DNA of 64,000 nt from Chryseobacterium sp. (lineage in GTDB: Bacteria; Bacteroidota; Bacteroidia; Flavobacteriales; Weeksellaceae), in assembly GCA_003248755.1 (NCBI GenBank), contig QFQW01000006.1:1-64000 (forward strand), given 5' to 3'. This document shows, in pieces, positions 25,552 to 32,879 of this stretch. The notes under the pieces are model-generated. The model was not told the DNA's origin. It ran no database searches and was given only the letters and a program-made list of their open reading frames with translations. Numbering within the stretch: position 1 is the stretch's first letter; the number at the start of each line of letters is the position of its first letter. Made by a program: the position numbers and the translations under genes.

Positions 25552-25698
25552 TTATAGTGAAGTAGATGCGCTACAAGAATTATCACCAGGATGACAATCT
25601 TGAGCTGGAGTTTTTCCTCCTACAACTTGCGTTAATAATGTAGTTACTTCTGTAACGTTCGCTTTCTTTTTGAAAGATTCTAAATTTAATTTTTTCAT
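25552..25698 (-). CDS. Double-glycine leader precursor peptide (RiPP/bacteriocin-like)
   Basis: 48-residue precursor. Residues 1-28 are a leader starting MKKLNLESFKKK and ending VVGG, the cleavage signal for C39 peptidases and similar to Bacteroidota GG-leader precursors. Residues 29-48 are the predicted core, KTPAQDCHPGDNSCSASTSL, with C35 and C42 plus Asp, His and Asn that could be modified. I chose the ATG at 25698; an upstream in-frame start at 25767 would fall in the promoter and spoil the leader. The exporter and enzyme genes follow on the same strand. The mature structure and activity (antimicrobial or signal) are unknown. Confidence 0.85.
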   Translation of the reverse strand: MKKLNLESFKKKANVTEVTTLLTQVVGGKTPAQDCHPGDNSCSASTSL

Positions 25699-25764
25699 TT
25701 TGATAATTTTAAATATTTTGCCTACTCTTTTATGATGCTTTTCGGCGTTCGCATTTTTTGATTG

Positions 25765-25796
25765 CAATCGTATATAAAAACCTAAAATATTTGCAA
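25765..25796 (-). promoter_or_regulatory. Candidate promoter of the precursor peptide
   Basis: On the minus strand TTG (25794-25796), a 21-base gap and TACGATTG (25765-25772) fit the consensus with one mismatch in TAnnTTTG. Transcription would begin about 60 bases before the peptide's ATG. Confidence 0.4.
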
Positions 25797-25811
25797 CTAT
25801 TTTTTGGTTTT
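25777..25811 (-). terminator. Weak terminator after the cluster's barrel gene
   Basis: On the minus strand AAAACC-AAAAAATA and TATTTTA-GGTTTT form an imperfect stem around GTTGCAAA-like sequence, followed by TTATATA. It would separate the barrel transcript from the precursor operon. Confidence 0.4.
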
Positions 25812-25819
25812 GACATTCC

Positions 25820-27976
25820 TTATAATGAATTATTTCCTTCTTCGACTCTTCCTTTATCAGATTCCTGTTTGTTGGTTTCTTTACTTTTTTTGTTGCCGAA
25901 AGATTTTGATATAGATAAGGTTATACTTCTTATGTCTCTTCTGTTATTTCTATAAATCTCTCCGATATTAGAGTAATTTACAGTTTTCCAAGTCAAAAAA
26001 TTAAAAGGATCTGTTGTTTCTAATCTAATTTTAACCCCTTGTTTATCAAAATTTCTTGATAAACTGAATGTAAATCTATTTGAGGCTTCTGTCAATTTAT
26101 AATTAACTAAAGAAAAATTATTGTAAAAAGAAAAATATGCCTCAGAATTAATACCAGTATTCAGGATGTTTTTATAATAAACTTTCAAATCAAAATTACT
26201 AAACGTTGAGTTTGGAACATTCAAATCATTTTTTCTATTAATCTCAGAATTGTCATTAAAAGTAAATGAAGGATTAAAATTCACACTTAATTTATCCTTA
26301 ATTATTGATTTATTTATGTTTAGACCTACAAAAAACTGGTAATTATTCCCTCTGTAATTTATTGTTTGGATTACTAGTTGATTATTTTGATAATAGTATG
26401 AGGATCTCATCACATCATTATTTATCTTGTATGCAAGTGTCAGATTATAATTTTTTCTAAAAGAATAATTTAATCTATAGATTTCTTGTTTATAAACCCC
26501 TAGGCTTGGGTTTCCTTTATGAATGTAATTATCATTAATGTAATAAATGAAAGGGTTTATTTCGTTTGCATAAGGTCTTATAATTGATTTTTTATAACTT
26601 AAGGCAATTGTGTTTTTGTCATTTGCTTTGTATGATACTATTATGGTAGGGAGCCAATTGTTGTAATCCATTTTATTCACTTCATCAGTTAATATTTGAA
26701 TGCCGTCGATATTTGTAAATTCACTCCTTAATCCAGCTTTAATAGTTAGTTTTTTAAAATATGTTTTGCTAATTGTTGTGTAAATTCCCAATATATTTTC
26801 TTTATACTTAAAAATATTGGTCAAATTACTATTTGGAATATATTCCATACCATTCCAAGAATTAACATAATAAGGGCTATGTTGACTTAAAAAATTATTT
26901 TTAAATCCTGTTTCTATAGAGTATCCAGAGTTTCCTAATGATTGAGAATAATCAACCTTAAGAGAATAATTTCTTCTTTCTTCATTAATAGAATTATTGT
27001 AAGCATTTATAAGTGTGTTGTCATAGGAATTATAATTACCATCTCCATTACTTTTTCTATATACCCAGTCTAAATTAATTTCTAAATTTCGATTAGATTT
27101 TTTGCCTTGAAATTTGTAAAAAAGATTATTAGAAAATAACACGTTTTTATAATTATCATCTTGATTCGTAAAATATTCGTGGGAATTATCTGAATAGTTT
27201 TTACTGAATAAAAAAGTTTTAGGATTTGAATAATTCAATTCTAAAATCCCGCCAATACTATTTTCAGGATTAATCTCATATTCAAAAGAATTATTAATAC
27301 CTATATAATATTCTTCAGTTTTTCTATCTGTATCAATGTATTGTTCCTCAAGAGCATTATAAATCTTATTAATATTATATTCGTAGGATTTTCTTCTATC
27401 AACCCCGATGTCAAAAGTTGAACTTTGGCTATATCTACTACGATGATAATTAAGATATGCCATAATCTCTTGACTATTTTTCCTTGTCTGTTTATCTGTA
27501 AATGAAATACTACCTTTCCAGCCGTCATCTTCCATTTTCTTCAAAATCAAATCAATCACGGCGCCATCATTTGCATCATATTTTGAAGAAGGCGTTGTGA
27601 TAATTTCTATTTTTATCAGATTATCTGCCGGCATAGATTTCAGGTAGCCATACAAATCTTTGCCAAGTAATATAGATTTCCTGCCATTAATATAAACTAC
27701 AGCTGTTTGAAATCCCATTACACTTATACCATTGTCGTCATCTACCATCAATAATGGTGTCTGCTGAAGTACATTCCAAGCATTATTACCAATAACCAAA
27801 CCCGTATTTTCTACATTAAAAACGAACCTGTCAGATTTAGTCTCCAAAACCGGTTTCTTACCAGTAATGACTACTTCTTGGATTTGTTTTTCCGCAATTA
27901 TTTTCAAAGAGTCATGCTTTTGGGCAAAAGCATTCCCAATGATAAAAATGAATACTAGATATTTAATCTTTTTCAT
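25820..27976 (-). CDS. Outer-membrane beta-barrel protein of the RiPP cluster
   Basis: 718 residues with signal peptide (MKKIKYLVFIFIIGNAFAQ). It belongs to the same family as the three barrels at 7930-14423: LQQTPLLMVDDDNGISVMG and DNLIKIEIITTPSSKYDANDGAVIDLILKK mark the plug-like part, and a long strand-rich barrel follows with a terminal TLSISKSFGNK. It is much more AT-rich than those relatives. In this setting it may be the outer-membrane route for the exported peptide or a receptor for it; neither is shown by the sequence. Confidence 0.85.
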   Translation of the reverse strand: MKKIKYLVFIFIIGNAFAQKHDSLKIIAEKQIQEVVITGKKPVLETKSDRFVFNVENTGLVIGNNAWNVLQQTPLLMVDDDNGISVMGFQTAVVYINGRKSILLGKDLYGYLKSMPADNLIKIEIITTPSSKYDANDGAVIDLILKKMEDDGWKGSISFTDKQTRKNSQEIMAYLNYHRSRYSQSSTFDIGVDRRKSYEYNINKIYNALEEQYIDTDRKTEEYYIGINNSFEYEINPENSIGGILELNYSNPKTFLFSKNYSDNSHEYFTNQDDNYKNVLFSNNLFYKFQGKKSNRNLEINLDWVYRKSNGDGNYNSYDNTLINAYNNSINEERRNYSLKVDYSQSLGNSGYSIETGFKNNFLSQHSPYYVNSWNGMEYIPNSNLTNIFKYKENILGIYTTISKTYFKKLTIKAGLRSEFTNIDGIQILTDEVNKMDYNNWLPTIIVSYKANDKNTIALSYKKSIIRPYANEINPFIYYINDNYIHKGNPSLGVYKQEIYRLNYSFRKNYNLTLAYKINNDVMRSSYYYQNNQLVIQTINYRGNNYQFFVGLNINKSIIKDKLSVNFNPSFTFNDNSEINRKNDLNVPNSTFSNFDLKVYYKNILNTGINSEAYFSFYNNFSLVNYKLTEASNRFTFSLSRNFDKQGVKIRLETTDPFNFLTWKTVNYSNIGEIYRNNRRDIRSITLSISKSFGNKKSKETNKQESDKGRVEEGNNSL

Positions 27977-28070
27977 TCTTTATTTGAATGGGTTTTTAAT
28001 TTTATGAATCGAGAATTGGGTAGAATAATTACTAAAGTTTCTAGCAATTATTTATTAGGATTTGAAACCG

Positions 28071-28277
28071 TTATTTTCTTGGAGGAGACTTGGGATCGTC
28101 TTCTAATATAGACTGAGGTATTTCTGAATTTGGCTGTATAGTATCCGAAATAATAGATTTACGATCTTTAGAAGTAGGGTAATAATTTGATTGAATTTCT
28201 TCAGAGCTGAAACTTTCGTTTCTACATCCTATTAGAATTAGAAATAATAGTAATAAAATTACTTTTGATATTTTCAT
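28071..28277 (-). CDS. Tiny lipoprotein of the RiPP cluster
   Basis: 68 residues: a lipoprotein signal (MKISKVILLLLFLILIGC, lipobox LIGC, cysteine at 18) followed by about 50 polar residues with a proline-rich basic end (DDPKSPPRK). No known family. It precedes the barrel gene by about 94 bases on the same strand and shares its promoter. One inferred possibility is a self-protection or surface factor for the peptide; a second precursor is less likely because it has no double-glycine leader. Confidence 0.65.
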   Translation of the reverse strand: MKISKVILLLLFLILIGCRNESFSSEEIQSNYYPTSKDRKSIISDTIQPNSEIPQSILEDDPKSPPRK

Positions 28278-28293
28278 CGGTTTGTATTTTTGC

Positions 28294-28324
28294 CAAAACT
28301 ATATAAGTAATAAGTTCAATCCAA
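28294..28324 (-). promoter_or_regulatory. Promoter of the lipoprotein-barrel unit
   Basis: On the minus strand TTG (28322-28324), a 20-base gap and TAGTTTTG (28294-28301) match the Bacteroidota consensus and lie 17 bases before the lipoprotein start. Confidence 0.6.
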
Positions 28325-28454
28325 ATTATAAATTTTCAAAACAGTTATTAACTTAAAAAAAATAAATACTTGCAAAGAAAATATTGATACATACAAAAAA
28401 ATTATTTGTAAAAAAATAAATCGACATTTGTAATTAGTTGATTATAAATGCTAA

Positions 28455-28485
28455 TTGGCATTGACTGGAATTTTCCTTAAATTTG
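28455..28485 (+). promoter_or_regulatory. Promoter of the TPR/AraC regulator
   Basis: TTG (28455-28457) and TAAATTTG (28478-28485) separated by 20 bases match the consensus, and place the start site about 10 bases before the ATG at 28503. Confidence 0.65.
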
Positions 28486-28502
28486 TTTTTCTAAACACAC
28501 AA

Positions 28503-30239
28503 ATGAAATATTTCTTATCAATTTTGTTGATTTTTTCAATGTTTTTTAATGGTTTTGCTAATGATAGCCTGCTGATTTCTTATTCAAATATTCAAAAGGA
28601 AATCCAAAAATTGGACAAAGAACCTAAAAAACAATTCAAATGGATTCTCCTACTGATTGAAAAAGCTAAAAAAGAGAATAATTTAGAAAAACTTAACCAA
28701 GGCTATTCCTTCGCCAGTACTTATACCCGAGGTAATATTCAAATGAAATATGGTGATAGTCTCTTAAGTACTGCTTTACAGATCAATAATCCAGATATTA
28801 TTGGAGATTGCTATCTATCAAAGGGTATGATTTATACAAATGAAGAAAAGTATCCTTTGGCATTGGATTATTTTATGAAAGGTTATAATTATATTAAAAT
28901 TAATAACGACGAATATTTAATTCATAACGCAGAATATCAGATTGCTCAAATAAAAATTTATTTAGGAGAATATCAAGAAGCAAGAAAAATCCTAAAAAGA
29001 ACCCTGTCTTTTTTTAGAAAGAATCATACAAAAATCAAGAACACAGATTATGCATTGTATTACATATATTCATTGATAAGTTATATAGATGCTAATAGTA
29101 AGTTAGGGAATTTCTCCGAAAATGTCGCATTGATAAAAGAGGGTTTGCACTTTACCCGCAACACAAATTATAACAGTTATTATTCCTATTTTGTATCGTT
29201 GATAGGTACAGATTTCTATTATCAAAAAAAATATAATTTAGCTATTGAAAAACTTAACTCTGCATTAGAATTAAGCAATGATAACTGGAAGCATTTGACA
29301 GAGAATTATTATTTGGGGCTGTCCTACTGGTACAAAGGTGACAAAGAATTTGCGTTGCCATATTTAAAAAAATTGGACGCAGAATATAACTCCAACGGAA
29401 AAATAGATCCACAGTTTCGCCCCGCTTTCGAAGCTTTACTAAATTATTATCGTGATAAAGATGATATTAAAAAACAGCTTAATTATATAAATAAACTAAT
29501 AAAATTAGATAAGATCTACGAGAAAGATTATAAGTACTTATATGCAGCTTTAAAAAAAGAATATGATACTGAAAATTTAAAAAAGCAAAAAGCATTCTTG
29601 GAAAAATCGTTAATTAATGAGAAAGATAATAATTTTTTGATAAAATTTATTTTAGTAATCGTTTCAGGAGTCCTTTCTTATATAGTATATTCCTTATATC
29701 AAAGACATAAATATTACAAAATACTTTATCTTCAATTTATAAGTAATGAAAATAAGCAAAACCTTACGGAAGAAGATAAATATATTATTCCCTATGTTTC
29801 GGATAATATTGATATTAAAGTTTCAAATCACATTGCAGAGAATTATGATTCGTTGGATTTGAATCCAAATCTTGTGAAGGATATGCTTTTGTATTTGTCG
29901 GATTTTGAAGCAAAAAAAGGGTTTCTTGATAAGGACATTACCCTAACTAAAATGGCTTCACAATTTGGTACCAATGTTTCTTACTTATCCAAAGTTATTA
30001 ATTTTTACAAACAAGAAAATTTCCTTAGTTATATTAATACACTTAGATTGAATTATACTCTTGAATTATGGCAAAAAGATCCTCTCACTCGATACTATAG
30101 AATTAGTGAAATTTCTAATATGGTAGGATTTAAAACAGTTCAAAGCTTTGCCAAAAACTTTAGAGAGAAATATAAAATATCTCCCAAATATTTTTTGACA
30201 AATCTTAATGAAAATAAAAAAGTAGATAAAATGAGTTAG
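28503..30239 (+). CDS. Membrane-anchored TPR/AraC-type transcriptional regulator
   Basis: 578-residue one-piece sensor-regulator. It begins with a signal or anchor segment (MKYFLSILLIFSMFFNGFAN), then a helical TPR region that should be periplasmic (about 60-370), a transmembrane helix (NNFLIKFILVIVSGVLSYIVYSL, about 395-415) and a cytoplasmic AraC-family helix-turn-helix domain at the C-terminus (DITLTKMASQFGTNVSYLSKVI and YRISEISNMVGFKTVQSFAKNFREKYKISPKYF). The upstream in-frame TTG at 28455 lies in the promoter, so the ATG at 28503 is preferred. It is divergent from the lipoprotein-barrel unit and is the likely regulator of the RiPP cluster, perhaps sensing the exported peptide. Confidence 0.88.
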   Translation: MKYFLSILLIFSMFFNGFANDSLLISYSNIQKEIQKLDKEPKKQFKWILLLIEKAKKENNLEKLNQGYSFASTYTRGNIQMKYGDSLLSTALQINNPDIIGDCYLSKGMIYTNEEKYPLALDYFMKGYNYIKINNDEYLIHNAEYQIAQIKIYLGEYQEARKILKRTLSFFRKNHTKIKNTDYALYYIYSLISYIDANSKLGNFSENVALIKEGLHFTRNTNYNSYYSYFVSLIGTDFYYQKKYNLAIEKLNSALELSNDNWKHLTENYYLGLSYWYKGDKEFALPYLKKLDAEYNSNGKIDPQFRPAFEALLNYYRDKDDIKKQLNYINKLIKLDKIYEKDYKYLYAALKKEYDTENLKKQKAFLEKSLINEKDNNFLIKFILVIVSGVLSYIVYSLYQRHKYYKILYLQFISNENKQNLTEEDKYIIPYVSDNIDIKVSNHIAENYDSLDLNPNLVKDMLLYLSDFEAKKGFLDKDITLTKMASQFGTNVSYLSKVINFYKQENFLSYINTLRLNYTLELWQKDPLTRYYRISEISNMVGFKTVQSFAKNFREKYKISPKYFLTNLNENKKVDKMS

Positions 30240-30255
30240 ACTACATATCGATTAA

Positions 30256-30305
30256 AAATAAGTTTTATGAAACTCTATTATGATTCATAAAACTTATTTG
30301 TAAAA
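30256..30305. terminator. Bidirectional terminator
   Basis: AAATAAGTTTTATGAA (30256-30271) and TTCATAAAACTTATTT (30284-30299) form a perfect 16-base stem between the regulator gene and the convergent aconitase gene. Confidence 0.75.
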
Positions 30306-30308
30306 ATT

Positions 30309-32579
30309 TTAACCTTGTTTTTCCATCTTTTTGATGAGGTTAAGGGCCGAACCGGCTTTGAACCATTCGATTTGTCCGGCATTGTAAGTATGGTTTGCCA
30401 TAATAATATCTTTAGTTCCATCAGCGTGAACAAACTCCAAGGTCAATTGTTTACCTGGTGCGAATTGGTCTAAATCTAAGAAGTTAATTGTATCATCTTC
30501 CTGAATCTTGTCATAATCGTCTTTATTTGCGAATGTGATTCCTAACATTCCTTGTTTTTTAAGATTGGTTTCGTGGATACGCGCAAAAGACTTAACCAAA
30601 ACAGCTTTTACACCAAGATGTCTTGGTTCCATCGCAGCGTGTTCTCTGGAAGACCCTTCACCATAATTCTCGTCACCAACTATAATTGTAGGAATGCCAT
30701 CAGCTTTATATTGTCTTGCAGAATCCGGAACTGGTTTGTATTTCCCATCTTCTTCATTTTTAACATTGTTGGTTTCCATATTGAAAGCATTCACAGCACC
30801 AATCAACATATTATTGGAAATATTATCAAGATGTCCTCTGTACTTTAACCAAGGTCCAGCCATAGAAATATGGTCAGTTGTACATTTTCCGTAAGCTTTG
30901 ATTAATAATTTAGCTCCTGTAATATTTTTTCCGTCCCAAGCCGGGAACTCTTCTAATAGCTGAAGTCTATCTGATGTTGGAGAAACAATCACTTCTACAT
31001 TAGAACCATCTTCAGCTGGAGCAATATAGCCTGGGTCATCCACATCAAATCCTAATCTAGGAAGGTCGTCTCCGCTTGGTTCATCAAGAAGAACTTCGAT
31101 TCCGTCTTTGTTTTTAAGTTTATCTGTCAATGGATTGAATCTCAAATCCCCTGCAATTGCCAAAGCTGTTACCAATTCCGGCGAACCTACGAAGGCGTAA
31201 GTATTGGGATTTCCGTCTGCTCGTTTTGAAAAGTTTCTGTTAAAAGAATGAACAATCGTGTTTTTCTCTTGTTTTTCAGCACCTTCTCGAGCCCATTGTC
31301 CAATACAGGGACCACAAGCATTAGCAAAAACTTTACCACCGATTTCATCAAAGGTTTTTAAAAAGCCATCTCGCTCAACAGTGAATCTTACTTGTTCAGA
31401 ACCTGGGGTAATAGTGTATTCTGCTTTTACTTCCAGATTTTTATCTTTTGCTTGTTTTGCAACGGAGGCAGCTCTTGCAATATCTTCGTAAGAAGAGTTG
31501 GTACAAGAACCGATTAATCCAACTTCTATCTTTGTTGGCCATCCGTTTTTCTCTGCAATTTCTTTCATTTTAGAAATCGGAGTATAAAGGTCCGGCGTGA
31601 AAGGTCCATTCAGTGCAGGCTCTAGCTCATTTAAGTTGATTTCAATAAGCTGGTCATAATATTTTTCCGGTTCTGCATGAACTTCTGGGTCAGCTTTCAG
31701 AACGTGGGCAATTGCATCAGCCGCCTCAGCCAAATCTTCTCTGTCTGTGGAGCGTAGATATTTGCTCATATTTTGGTCGTATTCGAAAATGGAAGTTGTA
31801 GCGCCGATTTCCGCACCCATATTACAAATTGTTCCTTTTCCGGTACAAGAAAGCGAATTGGCACCTTCTCCAAAATATTCTACAATCGCACCAGTTCCTC
31901 CTTTTACAGTAAGAATTCCGGCCACTTTTAGAATAATATCTTTTGGAGCAGTCCAGCCATTCAGTCTTCCTGTTAATTTAACCCCAATCATTTTTGGGAA
32001 TTTAAGTTCCCAAGCCATTCCTGCCATTACATCAACCGCATCAGCACCGCCAACTCCGATGGCAACCATTCCTAGCCCTCCTGCATTTACGGTGTGAGAA
32101 TCGGTTCCGATCATCATTCCTCCGGGAAAAGCATAATTTTCTAAAACAACCTGGTGAATAATACCGGCTCCGGCTTTCCAAAATCCGATTCCATATTTGT
32201 TGGAAACTGATTGCAGGAATTGATAAACTTCATTGTTCTTATTTTCAGCCTCAATCAAATCTTTTGCTGCACCAACTCTTGCTTGAATCAAGTGGTCTGC
32301 GTGAACAGTTGATGGAACAGCCACTTTTTTCTTACCAGCCTGCATAAACTGTAAAAGAGCCATTTGCGCCGTCGCATCTTGCATTGCAACTCTGTCCGGA
32401 GCAAAATCTACATAAGATTCTCCTCGTTTGAATGCTTCTTTTGTCTGTGAAGAGAAAAGATGAGCACAAAGAATTTTTTCTGAATAAGTAAGAGGTCTTC
32501 CCATAAAGGCTCTTGCTTCGTTTACTCTGGTTTCGAAATCAGAATAAACTTTTTTTATCATATCCAAGTCAAAAGTCAT
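30309..32579 (-). CDS. Aconitate hydratase, mitochondrial type
   Basis: Cytoplasmic iron-sulfur enzyme of the citric acid cycle that interconverts citrate and isocitrate. The 756-residue protein matches the mitochondrial/aco2-like branch. The cluster cysteines are in GLIGSCTNSSYEDI and NACGPCIGQW, substrate motifs include GTDSHTVNAGGLGM and NYGEGSSREHAAMEPRHLG. It lies downstream of acnB on the same strand, separated by 300 bases that include a terminator, so it probably has its own promoter. Two aconitases side by side suggest differing regulation or stability. Confidence 0.95.
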   Translation of the reverse strand: MTFDLDMIKKVYSDFETRVNEARAFMGRPLTYSEKILCAHLFSSQTKEAFKRGESYVDFAPDRVAMQDATAQMALLQFMQAGKKKVAVPSTVHADHLIQARVGAAKDLIEAENKNNEVYQFLQSVSNKYGIGFWKAGAGIIHQVVLENYAFPGGMMIGTDSHTVNAGGLGMVAIGVGGADAVDVMAGMAWELKFPKMIGVKLTGRLNGWTAPKDIILKVAGILTVKGGTGAIVEYFGEGANSLSCTGKGTICNMGAEIGATTSIFEYDQNMSKYLRSTDREDLAEAADAIAHVLKADPEVHAEPEKYYDQLIEINLNELEPALNGPFTPDLYTPISKMKEIAEKNGWPTKIEVGLIGSCTNSSYEDIARAASVAKQAKDKNLEVKAEYTITPGSEQVRFTVERDGFLKTFDEIGGKVFANACGPCIGQWAREGAEKQEKNTIVHSFNRNFSKRADGNPNTYAFVGSPELVTALAIAGDLRFNPLTDKLKNKDGIEVLLDEPSGDDLPRLGFDVDDPGYIAPAEDGSNVEVIVSPTSDRLQLLEEFPAWDGKNITGAKLLIKAYGKCTTDHISMAGPWLKYRGHLDNISNNMLIGAVNAFNMETNNVKNEEDGKYKPVPDSARQYKADGIPTIIVGDENYGEGSSREHAAMEPRHLGVKAVLVKSFARIHETNLKKQGMLGITFANKDDYDKIQEDDTINFLDLDQFAPGKQLTLEFVHADGTKDIIMANHTYNAGQIEWFKAGSALNLIKKMEKQG

Positions 32580-32879
32580 ATCTCGATTTTATTTTTTATT
32601 CTTTTTAATAGATTTTTCCTAGAATCAAAAAGGAAAATTTAGTTTGATATAATTCATCAAATTCTATTCCTACACTTGATGTAATAGGATAAATATGATG
32701 AATGATTACAATATTTTATGACTATGAAGTTAAGCAAAAAATGAAAATTTTGTTATTGACATAAGTTAAAATAATCCCAACACTTCTAAAATGGAAAGAT
32801 TCTAAACAAAAAATGGAAGACTTCAAAAAGAAACCTTCCATTTTATATTTAAAAAGTCTAAGACTTTAATTTCAATTAA
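32580..32879 (-). other. 300-base gene-free gap between the two aconitase genes
   Basis: Contains the acnB terminator (32802-32844) and, between it and the aconitase start, only AT-rich sequence that should hold the downstream gene's promoter. Two near-identical short repeats, AAAATGGAAAGATTC and AAATGGAAGACTTC, lie at about 32788-32825. I see no open reading frame or RNA gene. Confidence 0.6.
32802..32844 (-). terminator. Terminator after acnB
   Basis: On the minus strand AAAATGGAAG and CTTCCATTTT (32810-32844) form a perfect 10-base stem followed by TTTGTTTAG. Confidence 0.7.

Noticed and set aside
25552..25767. Longer start of the precursor peptide (71 residues, start at 25767)
   Set aside because: The extra 23 residues are not leader-like, and the start would overlap the candidate -7 element; the 48-residue form has a normal GG leader.
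28071..28277. Second precursor peptide in the RiPP cluster
   Set aside because: It has a lipobox and no double-glycine leader, so it is called a lipoprotein.
20773..30239. Classical lanthipeptide or thiopeptide cluster
   Set aside because: There is no LanB, LanC, LanM, YcaO or radical SAM gene, so only the general label RiPP is justified.
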